From Euphorbia lathyris (taxonomy: Eukaryota > Streptophyta > Magnoliopsida > Malpighiales > Euphorbiaceae), in the NCBI RefSeq assembly GCF_963576675.1, contig NC_088918.1, positions 63,195,001 through 63,259,000 of the forward strand: 64,000 nt of DNA. The letters run 5' to 3'. This document shows positions 1 through 11,680 of the stretch, in pieces. Both the position numbers and the translations under genes were made by a program. Under the pieces are notes generated by a model, which saw only the letters and a list, made by a program, of their open reading frames with translations, was not told the DNA's origin and did no database searches. Within the stretch, counting starts at the first letter, position 1; each line of letters starts with the position of its first letter.

Positions 1-149
1 AATGTCATTAAAAATGCAACATTTCACAAGAAGAAAGACTAGAGTAAACTGTAGAACCCCAAAATGTGCAGATTTACATGAAAAAGTCATCTTCATGAGG
101 ACAAATCAAGAGTAGCACAATTTTGAACATGAAAAGAGGAGAAAACTTG

Positions 150-2560
150 AAAAGAGGAGAAAACCTGCAGAGAAGCCATATTTCCTTTGGTTAAAGCAGC
201 ATGTTTCTTAAGTGCGTCCATAAATTGACAAGGGACTCAATTTCAGAAATTTTTGCAACTCAGCCATATTTGACTATACTTTTTTCATTCCAAGTTTAGA
301 TATATATAGTTGACTGGCATGTTAGAGCATGTCCAAAGCTAACTAGAAATTTGACTCTCTAAAATAATATAAAATAAGTACAATAGTTACTAATTTTGAA
401 GGTTTAAATTATTGTAATCCTAAGTTCATCAACAAAAAGAACTGATCCACCTAAACAAACCACTCACTACAAATAAAATGGATAGGAACAATATTCTCAA
501 AATGTTATAACATTGTAACATTACCTCTACATCACATATGATAAACTATAGAACCCCAACACAACAACAACAATAACAAAGCGTTAGTCCCGAAATGATT
601 CGGGTTAAACTAGAACCCTAGTGCCAAAGAAAAAATAAACTAAAATTTACCAAATGAATTTGCAACGAGTTTATTATAAAAGAAGAATTCACTAAGGCAC
701 ACAATTTGTCTCTTCTTGCATGTGCAGACTAACAAATAGGCAAAATCATCCTAAGGTATTGTAAAACTCCTTCAAGGTACCACTTTGATTTTTAGCTGAA
801 TTTTTGTCATTAAATTGTGATTAAGAATGTTAGCTCAAGTTGAAAAAGGAAACCCAATCAGCCTCTTATTTTCAAATTCAAAAGATCACAATGAAATAGA
901 GTCGAAATGAAGTAAAATATACATATTTCTTGATATTTCTAAGCTCCTCATGAAGTTTGGCTCTTTCACCAAGATGAGAAGCGAGCATCGCATAAGGGTT
1001 TGAAGCTCGTCATCGTCCTGTTATCATAACTACAATTCCAGATTAGAACAACCATTTTGTAAGTATTAGGACTTCTAAAATACAAAGAAGAAAAAGGAGC
1101 AGTTAGGACATTTATTAACAATATATAAAAAGCGAAACATATAACTCTCCAAAAGCAAGCCACATTAGAATAAATGGTGACATTTCAACATATTAAAAAA
1201 CCTCAATTTTATAACTTAATTATCCCTCAAGAGTTTATTATAGGGATGAGGAGAAGGCAACCTTGAGTAGCATATAACTATAATAATTAAATCAAATGTG
1301 AACTATTTCTTTTTTTTTGTGAAGATGGTGTACTATTTCTTTTTGTGATTTTGTGCACTAAATTAGGCTAATTAATTAGCTCATTTCATTTTACAATTGA
1401 ATTGGCAATTCATATAAGTGGGATGTAGACCCTTGATACGGCCCACTCTAATAGATACTATAATGCTAATTTTAGTTACATTGCCTATAAATTAATGTAT
1501 AAATTTAGTGATATTATGAGCACTTAACATATATAATTGAACAACTTTGTATTATTTGAACCAGAGGATAGAACTAATGCATATAGAGACATATTCAACA
1601 TAATTAATATCACCTTAATTCTATTCAATCACAATATTAATCCATCATTAAGCATTACATATACGAGTAATCACCCATATTTATGTCAATTAGTAAGAGT
1701 ATATTAATATACAGAGGATCACTAAGAGTAGAATATCTTACCAATCCTCCAAATTTGAAACTACAAGCATTCTGCAAGAGTTTGGATAAGTCTCATTCAT
1801 AGTGTGATTAAGTTAGAAATCACCCCCACTTTCCCATTAAACTAAGGAGAAGTAAGATCCTACCAACATAAGACTATTGGTTTAATTACCAAGTGCCAAA
1901 TAAGACAGTTGTTATTTTAAAGACAATATCAATGTCATAACAATGAACATACATGCTTGAAACTTCTTACAAATAAGTCCAATTCCACAATCAAAGTAAT
2001 AAAATTGTAGTTTTTTTTTTCTTTTCATGTGTAATGATGAGTTACCTCTTAGTAGTTCACACAAAAGTAACCTGATTAGGTTGCTTGTCCATCATGTTTG
2101 CCAGTTTCCATCAATGCTATAATATCACATGTTGCCCAAGCAATTTTCGACCTACATTAGAATTACTGATATTATATTGTGTAGAATAAGGAAGAAAATC
2201 TAATCTCCAAGACTTTATAATTAATTGATTCTTCTCTGAAAAAAAATCCCCAGAAGCTAAGAAAAATGAAGGGCGAGCGTCGCCGATCTACAAAACCCCT
2301 TGTTGATCTCTGTGTTCACTATAGAGGAAAGAGGAACAAGGAAAGAGAGTGGACGAAGGGAAGAAAATTTGATCAGTTGTTCAACCGCCTATCATTATCG
2401 CCCTCGTTCTCTTTCAAGGACTCGAGAGTAGCAAATTTGGAAAAAATCTTCATTAAGAAGGAGGGTCGAATTTGGTTCTTTGTGGGAGTAAAACCCAATT
2501 TCTAGGGCAAAAGTGATTAATAATGAAAATGAGGAACCTAATTTTGTTGTATACGGGGTA
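150..2560 (-). other. Possible intron-containing minus-strand gene, partial and unidentified
   Basis: Several short stretches read on the minus strand look like exons. About 2230-2500 is CT-rich on this strand and resembles a 5' leader. A start context lies near 2095, followed by a short stretch ending before a GT at 2071. A 30-nt segment (about 1745-1775) sits between a good acceptor (CTCTTGCAG) and a donor (GTAAGA), and its phase fits the preceding stretch. Another segment near 910-1010 has an open frame rich in Leu, Glu and Lys (for example LASHLGERAKLHEEL), and one near 165-225 ends in CTGCAG followed by GT. I could not chain all of them in a single frame, so the model is incomplete and no family is recognised. 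The low-complexity sequence could mimic coding potential. If real, the gene continues beyond position 1. Confidence 0.25.
556..610 (-). repeat. RTE-type LINE 3' tail remnant
   Basis: On the minus strand this reads as AATCATTTCGGGACTAACGC followed by TTTGTTATTGTTGTTGTTG. This matches the common end of plant RTE LINEs, which finish in TTG repeats. Only the tail is visible and no coding sequence is attached. Confidence 0.45.
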
Positions 2561-2999
2561 AATGAAATATTTGGGGGGAAGGAATGGCGCTAAAAGTGAT
2601 TGGAATAAATTAAATATATAATTAATTTAAAATTATTTTTATAATAATTATAAATAAATATAGTTAATTTAAAAAAATATAATTAATATCTAAAAACACA
2701 TGATCACCAAATAAATATAAAAATTCACAATAAAATATATAAAACAATAAATTATACACTAAACAAAATACAAATCTAACAAAAATACTATACTTTTCTT
2801 GAAAGAATACTAAATTAAAAAATTTAGAATTAAGTTAAAATTATCTTTTATTCTCTGCCAGTGCCAGTGCCACTGCTAAAGTATATGGTAAAAAAAAACA
2901 AGACATTAATATGTTGAAATTAATATATTGAATTTTTTTTGCAAATGAATATTTTTTTTTGTCGCCCAGCACTGGTATTTCAAGATATTGCATTTCAAG

Positions 3000-3313
3000 A
3001 AATCAATATGTTGAAACTAACTCTTATATAGATTTGCAACGAAATAAATTATCCATGACATAAATAATTTTATGCCACGAGTTAAATATTTCCATGGAAT
3101 AAATAGATTTAGCCACGAAAAACAAAAGAATCGTGGCAAAATTCGTAGCATGAATGTATGTTTGCCACGAAAAAAATTACACGTGGCATAAAGATATAAG
3201 GTGATCATAAGTTTGTAGTGGAATTTACTTTTCCCATGGCTAATTGAAAATATGCAACGAATTATGAATTTTTGTGGCATGATTTGTGGCGCAAGTGATG
3301 ATTTGTTGTAGTG
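3000..3313 (-). mobile_element. CACTA-like element end with subterminal repeats
   Basis: On the minus strand the sequence starts CACTACAACAAATCATC at 3313, the terminal motif of CACTA transposons. Inside it, short copies of CCACGA and TCGTGGC recur in both orientations from about 3050 to 3290, as expected for subterminal transposase-binding repeats. I found no matching second terminus with a 3-bp duplication, so this is a fragment or a very diverged element. An ORF of 87 codons across it looks accidental. Confidence 0.45.
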
Positions 3314-3563
3314 ATATTTGCTATATTTAGTTTATCTAAAGTCTTTCAATATTTTTCAAGAGATCAAAGATTGAGTGTTCATATTTTTTGTAAATCAAAT
3401 CAATTCAATCATCTTGTAAAGTTTCTTACTTAATTTTTAAAAGTAATATTGTAAACACAACTAGTTTGTTAAGGATAGTTTAATCGCTTAAGATATAAAT
3501 GTGATCAGTGGTTTGATTCTTACTAGAGAAAAGAATTGTAAATATATGTTAAGCACACATAAA

Positions 3564-4809
3564 GGGTAAATTACATCCATGGCCACTGAACTTTACCCAT
3601 TTTAATATTGTGGCTACTGAACTTCAATTCTTAATGGTATGACCACTGAACTTTACACACTTTTAACACCGGTGACCACTATGATCGTTGACCAGTGTTT
3701 TTTTACCTTTGACTCTCCATTTTAACCGATTCTCTCTCTCCTTCCCTCATGCTAAAACCTAAAATACCCATTTTACCCTTCTTTTCCATCTCCATTTTAC
3801 CATTCTCTCTAAAACTAGTCTCTCTGACTCTGCATTTCTTTTCTTTAACACCACTACACTGTTTTTCCTACTTCCTTCATAACTTGTTCATTTTACAGAT
3901 GAAGATGGAATCTAGAAACTGAAACCAAGGGTACCTCAAGTAATCCTCGAGCTCCAAGTCTTTGATTAGGATCTTTTGTCAATAATGTGGATATTGATAG
4001 TATTAGCAACTTCAGACTTAGTGCGATTGCGTTTGAACCAATTTAGTTGGTACTAATGTCCTTGTAAGTAGAAAATGATACTAATTCAATAATTCTAACT
4101 CCTCCCAAAAAACCAAGAATTCATATTCAATGACTCTTGAGGCTTTAAACTCCCCAACGACGACCGCCACTCATTTCAATTACGAAGACAAGTGGTCCAA
4201 AAGAAAATGCTCCAAACGTCCCGGAGTGATAAATCATCATCACTAGCCACCGAGGAAAAGTATCCAGCTCTCTGTCTCATCATGCTCGCTCGTGGCGATT
4301 CTGACTCCTACAAAGAATTATCATCTTCTCTATCTCCGATGCTACCTCACCCACCGGCTTTGACTCTTTCCTATAAGAGCACGATTTATGATAGATCTTT
4401 TTCGTCTCATCAAGCACTTAGTGGGCATAAAGCTAGCCACAAAAAGGAATCATCTGAGAATGTTTTTTTCACCGTCGACAAAACTCAATAAAGACCAACA
4501 AAAAGTCTATCAATTCCATTTTAGAGAAAAGAATAGGAGAGTGGGAGAGAGACTGGTTTTAAAGAGAGAAGGGTAAAATGGAGATGGAAGAGATGGATAA
4601 AATGAGTATTTTAGGTTTTAGAATGAGGGAATGAGAGAGAAAACCGGTGAAAATGTAGAGTCAAAGGTAAAAAACGTTGGTCAATGGTCATAGTGGCCAC
4701 CGATGTTAAAAAGTGTAAAGTTCAGTGAACGTACTATGAAGAATTGAAGTTTAGTGGCCATAATGTTAAAATGGGTAAAAGTTCAATGGCTATGGGTGTA
4801 CTTTACCCC
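3564..4809. mobile_element. Mutator-like element (Pack-MULE) with long TIRs
   Basis: The first 240 or so bases, starting GGGTAAATTACATCCATGGC, are repeated in inverted orientation at the right end, which finishes at 4809. Flanking 9-bp copies ACACATAAA (3555-3563) and ACACATAAG (4810-4818) match at 8 of 9 positions, the duplication size typical of Mutator-like elements. There is no transposase, so the element is non-autonomous. Its interior (about 3880-4500) is host-gene-like sequence with a ZAT zinc-finger fragment, which makes it a Pack-MULE. Confidence 0.8.
4130..4491 (+). pseudogene. Captured ZAT-type C2H2 zinc-finger gene fragment
   Basis: Plant C1-2i zinc-finger repressors of the ZAT/STZ/EPF family begin with a short LEAL motif, then a basic stretch, an EEEYLALCLIMLARG-like L-box, a first finger with QALGGHKASH, a second finger and a C-terminal EAR motif. 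Here the ATG at 4130 opens with MTLEALNSP, followed by a basic KWSKRKCSKR region. After a frameshift near 4215 comes EEKYPALCLIMLARG (4252-4296), then a finger ending QALSGHKASH (4408-4440), with a stop at 4489-4491. Both zinc-binding cysteines of that finger are replaced (by Ser and Tyr), and the second finger and EAR motif are absent. The copy therefore cannot encode a working zinc-finger factor. It lies wholly between the MULE inverted repeats, so it was probably captured and moved by that element. Confidence 0.8.
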
Positions 4810-5885
4810 ACACATAAGTCTTGATACGTTTGGTACTTGTGGTTGTAAAAACTACTATCAGGTTTGTTAGGCACTCATAAGCTTAACATAGGTTTCTTAA
4901 GCACCATTAAACTTACGGGAGGTTAGATATCTACCAAATTAAAAAATTGCATTATAAATCCTAAGATGTAGTCTTTAGGAGTGGAGTAGGCTCAATTTTA
5001 CCGAACCACTATAAATCTTAATATGTCATAATTTTTCTATACCTATTATATTTATTATTTAAGCAAGCTTATTATTAATAATAACTTAATCCTTTAGAGC
5101 AACTATTATATCCAATTAATTACATTTGATCTGTTTCAACAATGCTACAAACATTCAATTCCACATCTTTTGTAAAATTAGTTTTAATGGCATACTTGTA
5201 CTTGAACTAAAAACTATTATTTTCAATAGTATTGAACTAAAGATTTAATAAATATTCAAATCTTAAGCTAAATAATTCACAATAGAAAGCATATTGTAGT
5301 CAAAGAAGAAATGAATGCTACCGACCATTGAAATGGATCCAATAGGGTACAATACAACATGAGTCTCGACACCTAGAAAAAAAGTGAATTAAAAGAATAA
5401 GATGCATTTTTTGCATGTAATATTTGTAAATTATAACAATATATAATGTTATTCCACTCAGTAAACATAATTACAAGAATGCACCTCAGTTAACTTAGAT
5501 GTAACAACATAAATTGTGACAAACTATCCAACACTGTTGGCAACATCATTTGCTTCTACATGAATCAACTTTAGGTTGTAAGTTATATTATCCACAACAC
5601 CAACACATTATCATACAAGCCTAAAACTATACATTAAGCTATCGATTTCTTAATATAACATAATAAATAGTTCAAAAATTTAAAGCTAACTTTTTAAGGA
5701 GGGAGTTCTATACTCACAGTCCCACGAAAGAATTATCCCGTCAGTTCCTTTTAATATAGCCCCAAAACTTTTTAAATCCTTAATAAAATTAAAATTCATA
5801 CACAAAATTATCACTTTTTGTTTGGAAATGAATTAGTATTTAAGAAAAATAAAGAAATCGCATATGCAAGTGCTAACATCTGCAC

Positions 5886-5949
5886 CTTTCATCATTGAAA
5901 AAATCTTAGTCTGAGACAGAGCTGGAAATGCATCAAGATATTGAGGGGC
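5886..5949 (-). other. Exon-like segment in duplication copy A
   Basis: Read on the minus strand, a 64-nt open segment lies between an acceptor (CATAACGTAG at 5950-5951) and a donor (GTGCAG from 5885). It encodes a peptide containing YLDAFPALSQTKIF. The second duplication copy has the same 64-nt segment at 7460-7523 with a similar peptide. I do not recognise the protein. Shared length and amino-acid similarity suggest a real ancestral exon, but the parent gene is not visible. Confidence 0.3.
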
Positions 5950-6329
5950 CTACGTTATGTCACAAAGAAGAATGTCAGCATACTTATGCAAACATACAAT
6001 TTAACCATATATATTACAGAAAGATAGATTCAAAAGCATATATGTTGTCAAGGCAAAATTTGTTGAAACATGGCTCACCTTGAGGAAAACATTTAACTCA
6101 CATACGTACATCTAAACATTGAAACATCTAACTCTCATACATACATGAATACTCATTTACAAATAAAGAAGAACAAGAATGAGGATGAAGAATTCTCCTA
6201 TAATCTACTATGAATAAACCACCTGCAAAGATAAAAAAAAAACAAAAAGATAAGATTAAGAATACACCACATTCAACTATAAAAAGAGACCAAAGCCTCA
6301 TTTGCAGCTTGGGAATCCTTTAAACAAAT

Positions 6330-8300
6330 TTTCTATATTGAGTTCATTTAAAGTCTTTCCAACATTCTTCAAGAGATCAAAGATTAAGTGTTCATATTTC
6401 TTTGTAATTTGAATCAATTCAATCGTCTTGTAAAATTTCTTAGTTAATCTTTAAAACTAATATTGTAAATACACTAGTTTGCGTAGGATAGTTTAACCAC
6501 GTAAGCTATAAAAGTGATCACTGGTTTGATTCTTACTAGAGCCACACTTTCTCTATACCCACTCGGTTTATTATTTAAGCAAGCTTATTATTATTCATAA
6601 TTTAATCTGTTAGAGAAATTATTTCATCCAGCCAATAGTATTTGAATTGTTTCAAAAGTTTTACAAATATTTAATTCCACTTATTTTGTAAAACCAATTT
6701 TAGTGGCATGCTATATTTGAATTAAGAAATATTATTTTTAATATTATTGAACTAAAGAGTTACTAACTATTCAACTCTTAAACTAAATAGTTAACAATAG
6801 GAAAACAGATTATACGTTTCATAAGAATGACTTCAACAAGGTACAGTCCAACACTAGTCTCAGCACCTAGAATAATTGCATCACTTCTTGCAAAAAAAGA
6901 ATAAAATGCTTATTTTGCATGTAATTTTTGTAAATTATAACAATTTATAATGTTATCTCACTCAATAAATGCAATTATAAACAAACGCCTCAGTTAACTT
7001 ATATGTAACAACATAAATTATGGCAAACCATCCAATACTTGTTGTCAACATCGATTGCTTTTACATGATTCGGCATCAGCCTGTAATTGATACTATCCAC
7101 AACACTAATGACTAATTCCGGCTTGCCATCCATATTACACATATGAAAAGAAAATTTTTATAACATGATTAACCAGCACATTATCATACAAACTTAAAAT
7201 TGTGCATTGAACTATGGATTTCTTAATATAACATGAAAAATAGTTCAAACATTTAAAGCTAATAGTTTGAGGAGGAAGTTCTACACTCATACTCTCACGA
7301 GAGAGAATTTTCCTGACAGCTATTTTCAATATGGCCCCAAATCTTTTTAAATCCCTAAAAAAATTAAATTTCATACACAAAACCATCACTCTTTGTTTGG
7401 AATGAATTAGAATTTAAGAAACATAAAGAAATCACACATACAAGTGCTAATATCTACATCTTCCATCTTTGAAAAGCTCTTAGTATAAGATAGAGCTGGA
7501 AATACATCAAAGTAAAGACGAGCCTACATTATGTCACAAAGAAGAATATCAGTAGACTTACACAAACAAATAATTTAGCCATATATATTACAAAAAACAG
7601 ATTCAAAAGCATATATGTTGCCAAGAAGAAATTTGTTAAGACACAACTTGAGGACACCATCTAACTCTTGTGCATACACCGAAAAATTAAAACATTAATT
7701 TTTTTTTTTTGTATTTTCTTATTGATTGTTGTGTAGTTTATGAATGTTATTCTTCATTTCAGGTCACTAGGCATTTATCGTGAATTTTAAATATTTTTTT
7801 TGCTAAATTTATTATGGATTCCAATCTCTATCTTTTTTTCCACTGGTGGATACAAATTACATAAGAAATTTAAATTTTTTAGAATAAGCTCCTCATTTTT
7901 TTTGTTATGAATTTAAAGTTTATGTAATTTGATTTTTTGCATCTTTAGTTTGCTTTAGTTTTTGGAGTTTAATTTGTTGGAAAATGAGTAGATTATTTAT
8001 TTTCTTAGAATTTGTTGTGTATACTTATAGAATGATTTGATGAAAATATTATTAATAACAGATGAACAAGTCATTACAGTGATGAATATTTTACGAGTAT
8101 TAAGAAATTAAAGGAGATAAATATTTATCAAATTGGTGTAAAAATAATATATGTAGTACTATTCTAAGAATGGAAAATATCACAGTTAAATGTAAAACTA
8201 CTTATAATATACAAAGTATTATTACATGAATACTCATTTACAAATAAACAAGAATAAGAATAAAGATGAAGAATTCTCCGAAAAGCTATTATGAAACTAT
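6330..8300. repeat. Tandem segmental duplication, copy B
   Basis: This copy matches copy A from about 6330 to 7690. The match resumes at about 8226-8300 (AATACTCATTTACAAATAAA in both copies). The unmatched 7690-8225 begins with a T run near 7700 and looks like an AT-rich insertion without coding potential. The 84-codon minus ORF at 7135-7389 overlaps a region that also reads partly open in copy A, so it may hold a decayed exon. Confidence 0.6.
7460..7523 (-). other. Exon-like segment in duplication copy B, donor lost
   Basis: This is the counterpart of the copy A segment with the same 64-nt length. It encodes a related peptide containing YFDVFPALSYTKSF. The acceptor AG is kept, but the donor position reads AT where copy A has GT, so splicing at that site would fail. 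This supports a decaying gene fragment rather than a functional exon. Confidence 0.3.
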
Positions 8301-8678
8301 TTCAAGTTATATAGTAGATAAAACACGTTTATCACAACTATTTCTCGCTATTAATCAATTATGAAGTCACTACACTTCTAGAATTGATATTTTGGGTTTA
8401 AAATATATCATTTACTGGTCAATTTCGGTTCATACACGGAAATGCCACTTTCTGATCCAATCAATCTTCTATTGCATGGGTTTGGGTTACTGCTCAAGTC
8501 TCAATCACATGTTCGTCGGCCTACCATATGCAATAAACTGGAAAAGCGCTTTAGAGGTAACTTCTGAAGGGTTTTAAAAGCCTATCCCTACTGCTTGCAA
8601 CCTGTTTATTTCATTTCTGTATCTTTTTATTCTTGTTTTGGGTTTTGACACGTAAAACAGGAGTTTCTCCGTAGGACA

Positions 8679-8713
8679 ATCACCGATCGGAGACTCAGTC
8701 TCCGATCGGTGAT
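8679..8713. repeat. 35-bp near-perfect palindrome with CCGATCGG sites
   Basis: The right arm AGTCTCCGATCGGTGAT is the exact reverse complement of the left arm, with a single central C at 8696. CCGATCGG occurs in each arm and again at about 8722, and a shortened AGATCGG follows near 8742. The palindrome is GC-rich inside AT-rich DNA and would form a stable hairpin as single strand or RNA. The surrounding 8579-9640 has no ORF and resembles untranslated LTR-retrotransposon sequence, which I could not classify. Confidence 0.75.
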
Positions 8714-10019
8714 CCCTGTCACCGATCGGGCACCATGTGTCAGATCGGTTACATGGTCAGACAGACAGGCCCATGTTTTTCTGTCAGGTAGCTTAGTTTC
8801 GTTTCAGTAAATTTATTAGTTTATTATTTCTGTTAAATGAGACTAAAATGAATCTCGAGATATAAGGGTATTTTCATCACTCAAATATTAAAATTGATTA
8901 GATGAATGAATTAGGCTTCGGATATAATTGCATGTTGTTTGCTAGATTTTAGGCTTGAATGAGTCCTATTTGATCGAGTCCGGCGTCGTAGTTAAATCTG
9001 AAAGACGGGTCTCAATGTCCCACAGCTAATGTTTATTGTCTTGAAGGTTTAATAGATTTATTTCCCAGGGCTAGATCTAATGTATTAGGGCTATTTGTGC
9101 CATTTGTGAAATTGATTTAATAATTTTATATTTCCACTATTTATTTATCGCTTTCGAGCGTTAAATAATATTTAATTGAAACTGCATTATAAATATTATG
9201 GTATTTTAATGAAGACAAGTCTACGTGTTTATTTATCAGACTCTTAACCCGTTTAAGTCACTAACCTAACTCTGAAGAGGTGGCATGTTGTGAGCCCGTG
9301 TGCCATCTAAACTTTTTACATGTTCCCAAACATTAAAACTCGGGTGGTGACTCTGAAATAATTAATCTAACCTTAAAACATGACAAAATGGGTTAGAGAA
9401 ATAGTCAAAAGAATATATACATCGGAAGGGACACGCTAAGTATTGTTCTTAAAAACAGTAAGTGACGGTGGTATGTAAAAATAGAATCTCATTTGCCAAA
9501 ATCCCTCCTGAGAGTAGGATAATCGGGTTCCACGGCTGCTCACAATTGTTTATGACTTTTTTAAGTTTAGGGTATTGCCCACATTGAAGAAGTTGTTCTA
9601 TTTATAGTGGTTATGGGGTGGAAAGTGAAAGGTCAAGGAGAATGGGAAAAGGTGGAGTCTGTTGCTGCGTTAATTGCATTGTAATTGTGGCTAATCAATG
9701 ATTTCTTTTTGCATTGCATGTAATAAGACAATTAGATAATACTTTTGAATCATTTGTATTTCACATCGATTTAATTGCTATTGATTCTATTGTTGACTAT
9801 ATTGAATTGAACTCTTGTGTATACAGATTATGAGTATTGTCTGTAATTAATTTGAAATATCTTTGATATATATATACAAAAAATTTGATGTTCATTGAGT
9901 ATTATTATTTCATTATTTAGGTACATACATGAATTGGCTTCTAAATGAAACCAGAAATTTACAAATGAAAAATTAGGTAAAGAAGAAATGAAGCCAATTC
10001 GGATTAAAAAAATGTCATA

Positions 10020-10421
10020 CAAAGAAATGTAGGAAGACAAATAATTGAAACGAATCTGTCATCTGAAAAAAATCCCATGACATAATTGATTAGGCCCTAC
10101 GTCATCTATGAAACGCTACAACGACAAAAATCATTACGCAGACTGTCATCACAGTTATCAATATGTCAATTTCCCATAAATTTCTTGACAATTTCAATTA
10201 TTAGGCTGTCATTCAAGGTGATGGTAATAATAAATAAGTCGTCATCAGAATACGTGTAAGATAAAAGCGTACTAATAGACTGATGTCATGTGAGGTTGAT
10301 TCAAATGACAAACACAACCGTCGTTTGAAGGGCCATCAGACGGCAGCGAGCCCCATGATAGTTTTATTTTCTTCCTAACAACGATTTTGAACCTTCGTCT
10401 GATGGGCTTATCGGCGTAGTG
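10020..10421 (-). mobile_element. Possible CACTA-like terminus with subterminal hairpins
   Basis: The minus strand begins CACTACGCCGATAAGC at 10421. Inside are inverted copies of a CATCAGACGG / CGTCTGATGG motif (about 10329 and 10397) and further GACG/CGTC repeats. This is the architecture of a CACTA-family end. The opposite terminus was not found, and no transposase is visible. Confidence 0.4.
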
Positions 10422-10680
10422 ACTACGTATCACCGTTTAATTGTAAAATCGAAATTAAATTGCAACTTAATTTTGTAACAAAAAGACCATGCGGAAGAAT
10501 GATTTTGTGTGTCAATTGAACACAACCCTATGTGTTACAATAAGAGTTTTGCCATTAGGGAGTCCAACAAGACAATCAAGAATTTACTTTGTCCTAATTA
10601 ACTAAGCAGGATCACCAATGACATGATGTGTTTCCCTTATGTCAATCATCCATAATTTTTGCATTACCCATAAGACCTGC

Positions 10681-11010
10681 TTAGTAAAAAGAATTATAGG
10701 GACGAGCTACTGCCAATAATAGCACCACCATGTTTTGTGGCTTCCGCACCACATTGGCATGAGCCGATCCTCTTCCACGACCCCCTACACCTCGATTTAT
10801 GTTGCCACGTCCATCCCACAATTTTGGATAACATATCACTTCAAAACAATTAGAGACCTCATGGCCTATTTTGTTGCAGTGAATGCAAATGATATGCGAT
10901 CGGTCAGGTTTGGCCGCCCTACCATGTCCCCTGCATGAACTAGTGCGAACAACAAATCCTAGGAGCCCGGGTGGCTTATTATTGGGAACCCCTTCACGAG
11001 TCAGGCTCAT
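10681..11010 (-). pseudogene. Copia gag fragment with zinc knuckle
   Basis: The 109-codon minus frame contains CIHCNKIGHEVSNC, a CX2CX4HX4C zinc knuckle of the kind that binds retroelement RNA in the capsid protein. A Gly/Arg-rich tail follows (about residues 65-85), which is common in copia Gag. The N-terminal capsid region is missing. It lies about 660 bp from the copia pol remnant on the same strand, but in the wrong order to be its own gag in place. It therefore comes from a rearranged or separate element. Confidence 0.6.
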
Positions 11011-11499
11011 TCATCCTACACAACCAACTGAAAAGCCCTAACAAAGATAATGGATCGATAGAATATTGGTGTGAAGGGTTGCGTAATAATAATAATAATA
11101 CATACCCATAAGAAATCCATAAAGCATACTATTCGCACACCTCTTCTAGTGCCTGCTTCCTGCTGAATTCACAGTAGGAACAATCGACTATTGGTTTATG
11201 GTTGTGTAATTTTTTCCACAAAGCAAAGAGTTTACCAAAACATTCAGCAATGAGCTCGATTTGATTTGTTCACATTTAGCGACCGAAGATTTTAATTATT
11301 GAATTCTAGGGCCATTAATCAACATAACGTGATTTTAAAGTGCCTCATAGGCTTTTTGCATCTTTATATTTGGATGGATAGCACTTTACCTTAGGATCAA
11401 TGGTATTCATACTCCATGATATCAACATCGTGTTAATCATGGTCCAATCTAATTGAGTGCAAAGAGGGGTTGGTTTGGTGATTGCACCATCCAAGAACT

Positions 11500-11680
11500 T
11501 GAATTTACTGAAGGAGTGTAATTCTCTCTGTTTGTTATTGATATCAATTGAAGTATTTATACAGAATACAGTTCACTCGGTGGTGAACAACTATAGTCAA
11601 CAACTGAACTTATATTCTAGGCTAGAGATAAGTAACAGAATAATACAGATAAATAATAACTAAATACATAATCTAATACA
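11500..11680 (-). repeat. Copia LTR remnant downstream of the 11673-14102 pol
   Basis: On the minus strand a polypurine-like ACGGGGG (11681-11687) is followed by TGTATTAGATTATG, a plausible LTR start. The RNase H stop codon falls within those first bases. About 100 bp further on is CTGTATAAATAC, a TATA-like box. The far end of the LTR is not clear, so the left boundary is approximate. Confidence 0.4.

Larger units (their letters stand above)
3314..6250. repeat. Tandem segmental duplication, copy A (interrupted)
   Basis: The segments 3314-3537 and about 5025-6250 together match 6330-7690 in the same orientation, with many substitutions and small indels. Shared stretches include the start (CAAGAGATCAAAGATT), the centre (TTATTTAAGCAAGCTTATTA) and the end (CAAAGAAGAAT). 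Copy A is interrupted between 3538 and 5025 by a Mutator-like element and some unmatched flanking sequence. No long ORF is present. An exon-like segment is shared by both copies and listed separately. Confidence 0.65.

Noticed and set aside
966..1163. 65-codon minus ORF
   Set aside because: It runs across a likely intron-exon border. Another frame of the same DNA looks more protein-like, so this ORF is not supported as a gene.
2266..2505. 79-codon plus-strand ORF
   Set aside because: Its composition fits a CT-rich leader on the minus strand. There is no domain, and the plus-strand peptide looks random.
464..3313. A CACTA element bounded by CACTACAAAT at 464 and the terminus at 3313
   Set aside because: The 3-bp flanks (ACT and ATA) do not match and the subterminal repeats occur only near the right end, so the left match is probably chance.
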